Assembly (NCBI RefSeq): GCF_021654775.1
Contig: NZ_AP025343.1
Location: 1,426,001 to 1,490,000 of the forward strand
Length of the DNA stretch: 64,000 nt
Origin: Paenibacillus azoreducens
GTDB taxonomy: Bacteria > Bacillota > Bacilli > Paenibacillales > Paenibacillaceae
Direction of reading: 5' to 3'
Under the pieces are notes generated by a model. The model was not told where the DNA came from and did not search any database. It saw only the letters and a program-made list of their open reading frames with translations. Both the position numbers and the translations under genes were made by a program. This document shows, in pieces, positions 35,289-44,310 of the stretch. Within the stretch, counting starts at the first letter, position 1. The number at the start of each line of letters is the position of its first letter.

Positions 35289-35816
35289 TTACTCGCTATA
35301 TTTTTTTGCGTATTCCTCTAGCTTAGCTGTGTATTGAGCGATTAACTTACGTCCAGCTTCCAGTTTGTTGTTGGCTGGCGTCAGGCTCTTTTTCTTGTAA
35401 ATGGCCTGCTGCATCAGATCGAAGGCTTCCAGCTGCAGTTGCGTGCCTTTGACCATCAGGTTATGGATGGATTGCAGCTCCGCATTCGGCGCTTTCACTT
35501 TGGCAGTCATGCTGACGACTTTTTTGTAGTTGGGAATAACAACGTTGACGAGCGAATTGTATACGGTTTTCCGGTTGGACGTTGTCACGATCGAATATTT
35601 TTGATACTCAGCAATTGCCTTGTCTTCGTATACTTCAATCGGCGCAAGCATGTCTGCATAGTCCTGAAGTTCCTGCAGTTTCGGTGGAAGCGCTTCTTCC
35701 TCCTCAGCATTAACATTTACGGATGACGCGTCATTCGAGTTGTCGGGGGCCGCAAAAATGGTCGTTGGCATCAACAGGATGAATGCCATGAGAAGCAATG
35801 ATAACCGTTTTTTCAT
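35289..35816 (-). CDS. Secreted protein of unknown function
   Basis: 175 residues. A signal peptide (MKKRLSLLLMAFILLMP...) with likely cleavage after TIFA is followed by a short acidic linker (EEEE). The mature part is helical, with regular heptad-like spacing (LQELQDYADML ... LVKGTQLQLEAFDLMQQ-like). It has no Cys. I do not recognise a family; a helical bundle on or near the cell surface is likely. Confidence 0.7.
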   Translation of the reverse strand: MKKRLSLLLMAFILLMPTTIFAAPDNSNDASSVNVNAEEEEALPPKLQELQDYADMLAPIEVYEDKAIAEYQKYSIVTTSNRKTVYNSLVNVVIPNYKKVVSMTAKVKAPNAELQSIHNLMVKGTQLQLEAFDLMQQAIYKKKSLTPANNKLEAGRKLIAQYTAKLEEYAKKYSE

Positions 35817-36220
35817 TTTTTAAGCAATCCTTTCGTATGTATTGTCTGTACGCTATGAAGTCTGTCTATAGTTGTGTATCTATTAATCTTATTAGGTAAG
35901 ATAGAGAGATGTCAATACAATTATCTACAAAATATGACAAAACCTCCATATGGGGATGGGAAAATGATGAAATGGATCAGGCATCAGGCGAAAATAAGCG
36001 ATAGACCTTCGAAATCTTTTCGGCTAAAATAAGGATAATTCAGTTCAGGTCCACCGGACCCGCATAAGATTTAAAGAAGACTTGCTAAGACTCGCATAAA
36101 ACCCGAATAAAACCCGAATAAACAACGCATAAGAATTCCTCGGGATCAAGGTGCGCTGCCAATTGCCCATGGTCCAATCCATTCACCGCTTTCACAAGAT
36201 CTGCTTCAAGGCAATTTAAC

Positions 36221-36335
36221 CTTTACTTCTGTTACTTCTACATTTACTTTTACATTTACTTCTACATTTACTTCTACCTTAACTTCCATCTTGACTTCTA
36301 ACATAACTTCAACTTCAATTTCAATTCAGCTTTCA
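36221..36335. repeat. Degenerate ~12-bp T/A/C-rich tandem array
   Basis: The words TTTACTTCTACA and ACTTCTACATTT recur with drift for about 110 bp. The surrounding stretch 35817-36479 otherwise shows only a double AAAACCCGAAT word near 36090-36120 and a weak cre-like sequence at 36428-36442. Confidence 0.65.
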
Positions 36336-36479
36336 TTTGCATCTCTAACCATCACCCTGTAAAAAGCATGCATCTACCGCCGCTTTAAGAGAAAAATGAA
36401 CCGAACCAGATCCTTTTTTTAAAAAGAATGACAACGCTTACTTGAAAATGAATCTCGGCCTTCTTAAGGAGGGGAGAAG

Positions 36480-37673
36480 ATGAAGAGGAATTATTCCTAC
36501 TATAAAAAGGTATTCGAAGGTGTGCCAGGGCCGTTTGCATTCGTAGATTTGGATCTTCTAGATGAAAATGTCGAGCGGATTATCGCGCAGGCCGGCTCCA
36601 AAAATATTCGCATCGCCACCAAGTCGATTCGAAGCACGGCTCTCCTGAAACGGATTCTTCGTCAAAGTCCGCTGTTTTGCGGATTGATGTGCTTTTCGCC
36701 GCAAGAGGCCATATATCTGGTAAAGCAGGGGATGGATGACATCGTGATGGGATACCCGATCTGGGAGCCGTCAGCGTTATCCGGGTTGGCGGAGCTGATT
36801 CGCCAGGGCAAATCGGTCACGCTTATGGTGGACTCCATTCGGCATATCGAACATATTGAACGGATTGCTGAGCGCCATGGCGTCCGGTTTCCGGTCTGTC
36901 TCGACATGGATATGTCGATGGATTTTCCTGGGCTCCACTTTGGAGTATGGCGTTCGCCGGTCCGTACGACAGCGGAAGCGAAAGCGGTGGTGGAGAGGAT
37001 TGCTTCTTCGCGCGGCGCCGCTTTGGATGGCGTGATGGGGTACGAAGCGCAGATCGCCGGCGTTGGCGATCAATACCCCGGCATGGCTGCGAAAAACATG
37101 CTGGTAAGGAAGCTCAAGCAGCGATCAGCCAAGCAAATTGCCGTCAAAAGGGAGGAGCTTGTCGCCATGGCGGAGGAGGTTTTGGGTACGCCGCTGCGTT
37201 TTGTGAACGGAGGAGGAACGGGCAGCCTACGGACCACCACGCAGGAGCAAGCAGTGACTGAAGTTACGGTCGGCTCCGGTTTTTTTTCGCCGGGGTTGTT
37301 TGACAACTACAGGGATTTTCGCTATCAGCCTGCAGCGGGTTTCGCCGTGGAAATCGTGCGCCGGCCGGGACCATACCTATATACGTGCCTGGGCGGCGGG
37401 TATGTCGCCTCAGGCGCCGCCGGCAAAGATAAACTGCCGCAGCCTTATCTGCCGGCAGGAGCGGCTCTGATGCCCCTGGAAGGCGCCGGGGAAGTGCAAA
37501 CACCTGTATTCTACAGGGGGGAGGAGCGTTTGGAGCTAGGGGACCCGATTTTTTTCCGGCATGCCAAGGCCGGGGAATTATGCGAACGATTTAACAGCCT
37601 GTACGCGGTATCCGCAGGCAAAATCGTGGAACAAATCTCAACGTACCGGGGGGATGGGCAATGCTTTCTTTAG
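36480..37673 (+). CDS. Alanine-racemase-fold PLP enzyme (D-threonine aldolase/deaminase-like)
   Basis: 397 residues behind GGAGGGG. The fold type III PLP barrel begins PFAFVDLDLLDENV with a Lys in IRIATKSIRST as the likely Schiff-base residue. FVNGGGTGSLRTTTQ matches the phosphate-binding part of D-serine dehydratase-like or aldolase-like proteins. It overlaps the following flavoenzyme gene by 13 bp, so both proteins probably serve one pathway. The substrate is unknown. Confidence 0.8.
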   Translation: MKRNYSYYKKVFEGVPGPFAFVDLDLLDENVERIIAQAGSKNIRIATKSIRSTALLKRILRQSPLFCGLMCFSPQEAIYLVKQGMDDIVMGYPIWEPSALSGLAELIRQGKSVTLMVDSIRHIEHIERIAERHGVRFPVCLDMDMSMDFPGLHFGVWRSPVRTTAEAKAVVERIASSRGAALDGVMGYEAQIAGVGDQYPGMAAKNMLVRKLKQRSAKQIAVKREELVAMAEEVLGTPLRFVNGGGTGSLRTTTQEQAVTEVTVGSGFFSPGLFDNYRDFRYQPAAGFAVEIVRRPGPYLYTCLGGGYVASGAAGKDKLPQPYLPAGAALMPLEGAGEVQTPVFYRGEERLELGDPIFFRHAKAGELCERFNSLYAVSAGKIVEQISTYRGDGQCFL

Positions 37674-38974
37674 ATGAAAACCGAAAGGTATGGAAAAATT
37701 GGTCGGGGATCGTCAGCAGCACGCCAAGGCATATCGTTTATCCAAAGTCTGTCGAAGAGGTTACTGATCTGGTGCGGTCCTGCGCCAAGGAAAGCAGAAG
37801 GATACGTGTTATTGGCGCGGGACATTCGTTCACGCCGCTTGTTCAAACCGGGGATGTGCTGCTGTCGCTGGATCACCTGGCAGGCGTCGAACCCGTAGAC
37901 GAGATTTCGCGCAGCGTCTGGATTTGGGCCGGAACGAGACTGCGGGACTTAAGCGAGGCGCTTTATCGACAGGGATGGGCGCAGGAAAATTTGGGCGACA
38001 TCGACACGCAGTCGATTGGGGGCGCGATCGGAACGGGAACGCATGGAACGGGGATCCGTTTCGGTTCTTTGTCGACGCAAATGATCGAAGCGCAGGTGGT
38101 AACGGCCTCAGGGGAGCTGGTGACATGCAGCGAGCAGCATCACCACGAGATATTTAAGGCGCTGCAGGTTTCCTTGGGGATGCTCGGCATTATCGTAAAG
38201 GTTCGGCTGCGTGTGGTTCCGAGGACTGTGCTTCATTACCGGAGCGAACGTCTTTCTGTTCGAGAATGCTTCGAAAGATTGGCGGAATTCAGGGACAAAC
38301 ACGATCACTTTGAGTTTTTCTGGTTTCCCCACACGGATGTCGTGCAGGTCAAACGTTTGGATGAAACCGATGAAAAACCTTCGGAAAGCCGTTTCTGGAA
38401 CCGGATGAATCAACTTGTGATGGAAAATGGTTTTTTCGGATTGATGTCCGCAGGCTGCCGCATGTTTCCGGGGTTATGCAGGCCGGTCAGCCGGTTGTCG
38501 GCGCGTTTCGTTCCGACAGGGCAAGATGTGGCATACAGCCATCAGTTGTTCACCACGCAGCGACTGGTGCGTTTTAATGAAATGGAATACAGCGTCCCCG
38601 CGGAAAAAATGGAGGAGGTCGTCGCGGAAATCCATGCCTGCGTGGCGGCGCAAAATCATGCCGTGCATTTTCCGGTGGAATGCCGCTTTGTCAAAGGCGA
38701 CGATATTTGGCTTAGTCCGGCGTACGGGCGCGACTCTGCTTATATCGCCGTGCATATGTATAAGGGGATGGAACATCGGACGTATTTCCGGGATATCGAG
38801 GAAATTTTCCGGCGGTATGACGGGCGTCCGCATTGGGGGAAAATGCATACCCGAACAGCGGAGGAATTGTCAGGACTGTACCCCAAGTGGGATGCCTTTC
38901 AGGAAATCCGCAGGCAGTTGGACCCGCTGGGCATATTCCAGAACGATTATTTAAAGAAGCTGTTTGCCTTCTAA
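37661..38974 (+). CDS. FAD-linked oxidoreductase, D-arabinono-1,4-lactone oxidase type
   Basis: 437 residues. VAO/ALO flavoprotein features are in order: RVIGAGHSFTPL, GDIDTQSIGGAIGTGTHGTG binding FAD, and near the C-terminus the family motif PHWGKMHT followed by the FQNDYL tail. ALO-type enzymes oxidise aldonolactones or polyols with oxygen. No covalent-flavin His is obvious from reading. It is translationally coupled to the upstream PLP-type enzyme. Confidence 0.88.
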   Translation: MLSLDENRKVWKNWSGIVSSTPRHIVYPKSVEEVTDLVRSCAKESRRIRVIGAGHSFTPLVQTGDVLLSLDHLAGVEPVDEISRSVWIWAGTRLRDLSEALYRQGWAQENLGDIDTQSIGGAIGTGTHGTGIRFGSLSTQMIEAQVVTASGELVTCSEQHHHEIFKALQVSLGMLGIIVKVRLRVVPRTVLHYRSERLSVRECFERLAEFRDKHDHFEFFWFPHTDVVQVKRLDETDEKPSESRFWNRMNQLVMENGFFGLMSAGCRMFPGLCRPVSRLSARFVPTGQDVAYSHQLFTTQRLVRFNEMEYSVPAEKMEEVVAEIHACVAAQNHAVHFPVECRFVKGDDIWLSPAYGRDSAYIAVHMYKGMEHRTYFRDIEEIFRRYDGRPHWGKMHTRTAEELSGLYPKWDAFQEIRRQLDPLGIFQNDYLKKLFAF

Positions 38975-38983
38975 ATGAAAGAA

Positions 38984-39022
38984 AAAACCAAAGCCCACGA
39001 TTCCCCCGCGGGCTTTGGTTTT
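38984..39022 (+). terminator. Terminator after the ALO-type gene
   Basis: AAAACCAAAGCCC and GGGCTTTGGTTTT pair over 13 bp; the symmetry allows use from both sides. Confidence 0.85.
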
Positions 39023-39221
39023 GCGTTTTGCGGCTATGAATCTCACGAATACACTCTACGGCACAGCCACATAGCGATGCCAAGCGCTCCTGCCCTGCAA
39101 GAGCGACGAACATGACATAAACCCGCCTTTGTTTTGGTAACGGCATGCCGATCATAGAATTGCGGGCTGCGGTGTTGTATCTATACTTTATTCGCGCTTG
39201 GCCAATCCATATCCTTCAAAT

Positions 39222-41156
39222 TCACACCATAAGCTTGCGTAAACTGCGGATGTATTGCATGCGGACCAACAGGAAATAAACGGTCTGCACAGCGGTGAAA
39301 GCTGCTGCAGTGATGAGGATCGGCGGCAGGATATTGGTTTGATTCAAGCCGTGCAGGATTGGCACGACTACCACCAACGTTTCGACGATGGCCGCCAATA
39401 TCGGAATGTAAAAGAGCAGTGCAATTTGCGTTGTCGCGGCTTTCGACATTTCGCCTTCAGCAAGTCCGATTTTAGAAAGGGAGCGGTACATCTGCTGATC
39501 TCTTTGAAGCTCCGTATGCAGTTTGAAATACAGAAAGCTTGCCGATGACAACGAGAAAATAAGGGCGATAAAGACGCCGATAAAACCCATCATGGCCGTA
39601 CCCTGCCTGGAGCTCTGATAATGATCGCCTCGGGCATGTAACATGAGATTATAGTTATGTTTTGAAGTAACTGTCTGATTCCAGTCCACCAGCTTCGTTC
39701 CAATGGTCACTTCCGGATCGTGTCGGGACGGGGGCGCTCCATCCCAAGCCGGAATTTTATACAGATAATAAGTAACCTGGGAGAAAAGGTTCGGATCTTG
39801 AAGCAGTTCCTTATATACTGCATCGCTCACGATCAGAAACGGGGAAGAATACGGCCCGAAAGGCAGAATGTCTGTATTGATTTTCTGATTGACGGTAAGG
39901 CTCCGCTGTTTGGTTTGCAGGCGGGCTCCCGCAAAATCTTCATAATTTTGGACATTGGTGGTATGACTCAAGATCAGTACCCCATCCGAGCCGGATACAT
40001 TCTGAATGCCCGGCAGGCCGGTTTGTTCGGACAACAAGCGATATGCAGACAGCGGGAGCAGGTCAATGCCCCGTGGTTTGCCATTCAGTGTAAAGCCGCG
40101 ATAATAAATGAAATCCAGTTTTTGTTCGGTAAAATGGACTCCGCTGGCGTTCAGCTCCTTGACGATATGCCCGCGATCCCCTTTTTCGGAATTGGCGTTG
40201 CGGATCGTATAGATCAATGCATAAGGGGAATTTTTGTATGTCGTGCTATTGGTCTGGGCCATAAACAAAAGCACGCTGGAAACCATACAGGCAATCGCGG
40301 TGGCAACTGTAACCATGAACAGCATGCGCGCGTTATCCTTCAACTTGTAACTCATCTCGGAAATCCGGAGCAGGTTCGTGTTTCTCCACGTGAGAGAACG
40401 ATTTTTTTTTAAGAGTCGGACGATGACAACGGACAGCTGGGTGTAAAAGAAATACGTGCCGGCTATGCCCGTGACTGCGGCGTACATGAGCGTGTTTTTT
40501 GAAAATTTACTGGTAACGGCAATTACCCCGAGAATCAGGAGCGAAGCGCCCAGGATGGATAGAAACCAGGATACTTTGGGTTCTTTTTTGGGCATCACGC
40601 TGCCTTTGAGCAGTTCCAACACGTTTTTATGGCGAATAAAAACTAGCATGAATATCGAGACCGCGATAAAAAGCAGGAGAAACGCGATGGAAGTCACCAT
40701 CAGAGCTTTGCCCGGCCAATAAAAGCGAAGTTCGGCCTCTCCGATAATTTTGCTGGTGATGAGCAGAAACAGCTTGGAAATCAGCATTCCGCCCAGAATG
40801 CCGGTGACGATGGAACTTATGCCAATCAGCATATTTTCCAGGAAAATAAGCCGGTTGATCTGGCCCGTCCGCGCTCCCAGGATTGTGAGAATGCCGAATT
40901 CCTGATTCCTAGATTTCAGAAAAGCGCTGATCGAATAAAGCACAAAGAAAAAGGAAAAGACATAGACCACATAGGATGCGATCCGCATACCGGTCGCGAC
41001 AAAATTTCCGTAATTCGAATGGGCCAAATCCGGATGGTAAATGAACAGGGAATATGCGAAAAAGATCATGATCATGACGGCGCTGCTGAGGAAATACGTA
41101 AAGTAGGCCCGGAAATTGCGCCTGACGTTGTTAAACGCGAATTGAGGAAAGCTCAT
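39222..41156 (-). CDS. bceB: Bce-type ABC transporter permease (FtsX family)
   Basis: 644 residues from ATG 41156 (MSFPQFAFNNVRRNF), eight bases after GGGGAGG. It has the BceB layout: ten hydrophobic segments, with a large extracellular loop of about 200 residues between segments 7 and 8 (from SPYALIYTIRN to MLHARGDHYQ). That loop senses or binds the antimicrobial peptide. It overlaps the ATPase gene by 26 bp. The exact peptide specificity is unknown. Confidence 0.88.
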   Translation of the reverse strand: MSFPQFAFNNVRRNFRAYFTYFLSSAVMIMIFFAYSLFIYHPDLAHSNYGNFVATGMRIASYVVYVFSFFFVLYSISAFLKSRNQEFGILTILGARTGQINRLIFLENMLIGISSIVTGILGGMLISKLFLLITSKIIGEAELRFYWPGKALMVTSIAFLLLFIAVSIFMLVFIRHKNVLELLKGSVMPKKEPKVSWFLSILGASLLILGVIAVTSKFSKNTLMYAAVTGIAGTYFFYTQLSVVIVRLLKKNRSLTWRNTNLLRISEMSYKLKDNARMLFMVTVATAIACMVSSVLLFMAQTNSTTYKNSPYALIYTIRNANSEKGDRGHIVKELNASGVHFTEQKLDFIYYRGFTLNGKPRGIDLLPLSAYRLLSEQTGLPGIQNVSGSDGVLILSHTTNVQNYEDFAGARLQTKQRSLTVNQKINTDILPFGPYSSPFLIVSDAVYKELLQDPNLFSQVTYYLYKIPAWDGAPPSRHDPEVTIGTKLVDWNQTVTSKHNYNLMLHARGDHYQSSRQGTAMMGFIGVFIALIFSLSSASFLYFKLHTELQRDQQMYRSLSKIGLAEGEMSKAATTQIALLFYIPILAAIVETLVVVVPILHGLNQTNILPPILITAAAFTAVQTVYFLLVRMQYIRSLRKLMV

Positions 41157-41901
41157 GGCTGTGACCTCCCCAGAATGACAGCGCGTCGATAATATTTTGG
41201 AAAAAGGCTTGCCGGCTTTCACCGCGATGGATTTCGGCCGCGAGCCTTCCGTCCTTGATGAAGATAATCCGGCTGCAGTAGCTTGCGGATACCGGGTCAT
41301 GCGTGACCAGCATCAGCGTCGTTTGATCCTCACGGTTGACACGCTCAAGCGACTCCATGACATTCCTTGCCGAACCGGAATCCAGCGCTCCGGTCGGTTC
41401 ATCGGCCATGATGATGGCGGGCGAGGTAATCAGCGCCCGGGCTATGGCGGTCCGCTGGCGCTGGCCGCCTGAAATTTCGTAAGTGCGTTTCTTTAAAATA
41501 TCGGTAATGCCGAGTTTGTCCGCCACGCGCTTCAGAGAAGCTTCGATATCGGCCAGCCTCCGGTTGTCCAGGGTAAGGGGCAGCACGATATTTTCGGCAA
41601 CGGTCAGCGTTTCCAGCAGGTTGAAATCTTGAAACACAAAACCTAGTTTCCTGCGGCGGAAACGTGCCAGTTCTTTTTTATTCATGCGGTGCGGGCTTAT
41701 TCCTTCGACCAATACTTCTCCCGAACTAGGTTCATCGATGGTGGAGACCACGTTGAGCAGCGTCGTTTTCCCGCTCCCGGAAGGACCCATAATGCCTACG
41801 AATTCTCCCTGTTCAATATTGAAATGGATATCGGTTAAGGCTTGGGTGTTTACTTTTCCCGGATAGACCTTGCTTAAGGCTTTTACCTGCAGCAGTTCCA
41901 T
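41131..41901 (-). CDS. bceA: Bce-type ABC transporter ATPase
   Basis: 256 residues from the ATG giving MELLQVKALSKVYPG; an ATG two codons earlier is closer to the AAAGGG site. Walker A is GPSGSGKTT, signature ISGGQRQR, Walker B IIMADEPTGALD, and switch VTHDPVSASYC. It works with BceB to free lipid II-cycle intermediates from peptides such as bacitracin. A 99-bp repeat element lies between it and the kinase gene. Confidence 0.9.
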   Translation of the reverse strand: MELLQVKALSKVYPGKVNTQALTDIHFNIEQGEFVGIMGPSGSGKTTLLNVVSTIDEPSSGEVLVEGISPHRMNKKELARFRRRKLGFVFQDFNLLETLTVAENIVLPLTLDNRRLADIEASLKRVADKLGITDILKKRTYEISGGQRQRTAIARALITSPAIIMADEPTGALDSGSARNVMESLERVNREDQTTLMLVTHDPVSASYCSRIIFIKDGRLAAEIHRGESRQAFFQNIIDALSFWGGHSHELSSIRV

Positions 41902-42095
41902 AAACATTCATCCCTTTCATATCGTTTGGCAGCGGCTCCTCTGCTTGGAAGAGCCTGATATCAATCTACCAAACCCGAAAAAACCGAGCCATCGAATTGA
42001 ATTAACGTTTCCTTACAGCCGGGATAAGGTTATGTTCGTATGCGGAGCAGCACTTAACGCGCGAACAGCCCAGAATTTGTTGGCATCACTCAGTA

Positions 42096-42194
42096 TAAGT
42101 TGAACCAATGATGATTTTGCACGGATGAAGGCAGCCGAGTGGAAATGTTCTTTTTGAATCGCTGCTGCCTCCCTGTCTTTTTTAGTTCAACTTA
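42096..42194. repeat. MITE-like element inside the bce module, ~99 bp
   Basis: TAAGTTGAAC and GTTCAACTTA form terminal inverted repeats. The left 60 bases closely match, in inverse orientation, the right end of the 325-bp element at 60544-60868 (shared words GATTTTGCACGGATG-like and AAATGTTCTTT). Confidence 0.75.
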
Positions 42195-42201
42195 AGTGTT
42201 G

Positions 42202-43215
42202 CTAGCAGACATTACGAACAGGATGATGTCGAAAAACAAATCTTACCAATGTGCCTTGTCCCTGCACCGATTCAATCATTACTTCATGCTCTAGACGAGA
42301 GCAAATCTCTCGAACGAGATAAAGCCCCATGCCTGTGGATTCCTGGTATTGCCGTCCCCGTTCCCCCGTGAAGTAGGGCTGGAAAACCCGTTTTAGATCT
42401 TCTTTGCTGATGCCGATGCCCTGATCCCGAATGTCCAATATGATCTGTTGGCCTGATGTTTCAGCCATGATGGATACAGTTTGTCCCTTGCCGGCGGAAT
42501 AGTTGACGGCATTAATCAATATTTGATTAAGCATGAACCGCAGCCATTTGGCATCCGAATACACCGCTATCTCTTCTCCGATCCGGATATCCGGCTGAAT
42601 CCCTTTGCGTATAAAAAGCCGGCGGTTTTCCGTTACCGCGCCTTTGACGGCCTGCAGCAGCGGGATGCGCTCGATCCGGAAATCTTCCTCAAACCGGTCC
42701 AAACGGGAGGTGTACAGAATCATCTCCAACCCTTTGCGCAAGCGTTCAATCTCCTCCTGGATGCTGTCAGCCGCAGCGGATTGATCGATGTCGCGCAGGG
42801 TCAGCTGCATAACGGATAACGGGGTTTTCATCTGATGCACCCAACGGTTGATAAATGTGATATGCCGATCCATGCCGGTCGCATGCAAATTCAGCTTGTC
42901 CTGGTAATAACGGTCGTACACGCGCAGAAGTTCCTGAACCGCTGCTGGCATAGGCGCGCCGCCCAGCGGTTCCAGCGGCAGTTCCATATCCGCAGCAATA
43001 TTCCTTATGTTACTTAAATGAGCATAAAGCTTGCGGAATTGAATAAACCGGATAACAAGGTAAATGGCTAGTATGACGCTGCTGAGCAAAACGCCATAAG
43101 CGATGATGCGCAGCGGCCTGTTTTCGCCGGATAGCCAGTACAGCAGCGGGATCAGCAGCATTTGCGACAAATAGCAGACAAGAAGGGGGATCTGATCTTT
43201 CCAGAACAGTTTCAT
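42202..43215 (-). CDS. bceS: Intramembrane-sensing histidine kinase, BceS-like
   Basis: 337 residues. Two N-terminal membrane helices with almost no extracellular loop (LLVCYLSQMLLIPLLYW, ILAIYLVIRFIQF) mark this class. The H box is FINRWVHQMKTPLSVM, the N box LNQILINAVNYS, and the G boxes DQGIGI and STGMGLYLVREI. It gets its signal from the BceAB transporter. It overlaps the regulator gene by 4 bp. Confidence 0.92.
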   Translation of the reverse strand: MKLFWKDQIPLLVCYLSQMLLIPLLYWLSGENRPLRIIAYGVLLSSVILAIYLVIRFIQFRKLYAHLSNIRNIAADMELPLEPLGGAPMPAAVQELLRVYDRYYQDKLNLHATGMDRHITFINRWVHQMKTPLSVMQLTLRDIDQSAAADSIQEEIERLRKGLEMILYTSRLDRFEEDFRIERIPLLQAVKGAVTENRRLFIRKGIQPDIRIGEEIAVYSDAKWLRFMLNQILINAVNYSAGKGQTVSIMAETSGQQIILDIRDQGIGISKEDLKRVFQPYFTGERGRQYQESTGMGLYLVREICSRLEHEVMIESVQGQGTLVRFVFRHHPVRNVC

Positions 43216-43925
43216 ACGTTATCCCCACCGTCTGAGCGAAGCCGGTATCCCGCCCCCCGGACCGTTTCCACCATCCCATCCGCTCCCAGTGCCTTAAGTT
43301 TTTTCCGCACGCGGGTAATATACACATTCAGCGTATTATCATCGATAAACTGCTCGTCGCTCCACATCAGGTCCAGAAGCTGCTCCCTGCTGACCACACG
43401 GCCATTACGGTCCATCAGCGCCTCCAAAAGCAGCGACTCCTTTTGCGAAAGCTCCGCTGCCTTTCCCGCGAACTGCATGACATATCGTTCCGGGTAAAGT
43501 TTGAGCTCGCCCGCATCCATCGTTCGTTCTTCCAGGGACTGGGCATAAGAGCCGGATGCGCGGCGCAAGTTGCTGCGGATTTTGGCCACAACCACCTCAT
43601 AATGAAAAGGCTTGGTGATATAGTCATCCGCGCCGTTTTCCAGTGCCATCACCTGATCCATTTCATTCTCGCGCGCAGATATGAACAGGATCGGGCAGAG
43701 CGAGAACTTACGGATCTGCCTGCACCAGTAGAAGCCATCAAATTTGGGGAGGTTGACGTCAAGCAGCACCAGATCCGGTTGGCATGCCTCAAACGTCTCC
43801 ATTACACGATTGAAATCTTCCACCGCAATCGTAAGAAAATCATATTTTGTTAGATATTCGCTTAGCAGTCCGGCCAATTTCCGGTCATCTTCAATAATTA
43901 GGATGGTTTGTTGCAAAATGATCAC
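43212..43925 (-). CDS. bceR: OmpR-family response regulator, BceR-like
   Basis: 237 residues from GTG 43925; a TTG three codons later behind GGGTGAT is also possible. The receiver has the phospho-Asp in LVLLDVNLPKFDG, and SARENE, and Lys in ITKPFHYEV. A winged-helix DNA-binding domain follows (about 140-235: LSQKESLLLEALMDRNG, TLNVYITRVRKKL). It activates the adjacent ABC genes when peptide antibiotics are sensed. Confidence 0.92.
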   Translation of the reverse strand: MIILQQTILIIEDDRKLAGLLSEYLTKYDFLTIAVEDFNRVMETFEACQPDLVLLDVNLPKFDGFYWCRQIRKFSLCPILFISARENEMDQVMALENGADDYITKPFHYEVVVAKIRSNLRRASGSYAQSLEERTMDAGELKLYPERYVMQFAGKAAELSQKESLLLEALMDRNGRVVSREQLLDLMWSDEQFIDDNTLNVYITRVRKKLKALGADGMVETVRGAGYRLRSDGGDNV

Positions 43926-43950
43926 CCATTCTTCTGGATCAACATGTAAT

Positions 43951-44132
43951 TAGTACTTGAAAAGAAGCGAAGTAGCGGAGGGGACGGAATCGATCTGAAG
44001 AAGCGATAGCGTTCGCCTTTGTCTCCGAATTTCTACCTTTCTGAAAAATATAATCATAGAAATTTGGAGACAACAGCGATCGGAAGAACGATCCGGAGCC
44101 GCAGCGGTCAACTCGCATCATATCAAGCACTA
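43951..44132. repeat. 182-bp MITE-like element
   Basis: TAGTACTTGA and TCAAGCACTA are near-perfect terminal inverted repeats, imperfect for about 22 bp. Inside, GTCTCCGAATTTCTA (44021) and TAGAAATTTGGAGAC (44057) form a 15-bp hairpin. It lies between bceR and the htpG promoter. Confidence 0.65.
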
Positions 44133-44212
44133 TTTCAGTATTGTCTCATTCTAATTCCAAATTTTGTACTTTAATATCTTATCATGAAAACCTTGAAATA
44201 CTACGGTTTGTA

Positions 44213-44242
44213 TTGACTTCGAAAAACAAGGTATGATATATA
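44213..44242 (+). promoter_or_regulatory. Putative sigma-A promoter of htpG
   Basis: TTGACT and TATATA are 18 bp apart. The CIRCE operator begins 10 bp downstream, where HrcA would block the polymerase. Confidence 0.65.
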
Positions 44243-44252
44243 AAAATAAGAA

Positions 44253-44279
44253 TTAGCACTCATGATGATAGAGTGCTAA
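44253..44279. promoter_or_regulatory. CIRCE operator (HrcA binding site)
   Basis: TTAGCACTC-N9-GAGTGCTAA is a perfect match to the CIRCE consensus, 31 bp before htpG. Confidence 0.95.
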
Positions 44280-44310
44280 CATATCGTTTGAGCTGAAAGG
44301 AGCCTGACGC

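Noticed and set aside
36428..36442. cre-like site ATGACAACGCTTACT before the PLP enzyme gene
   Set aside because: One conserved position is wrong and symmetry is poor; too weak to annotate.
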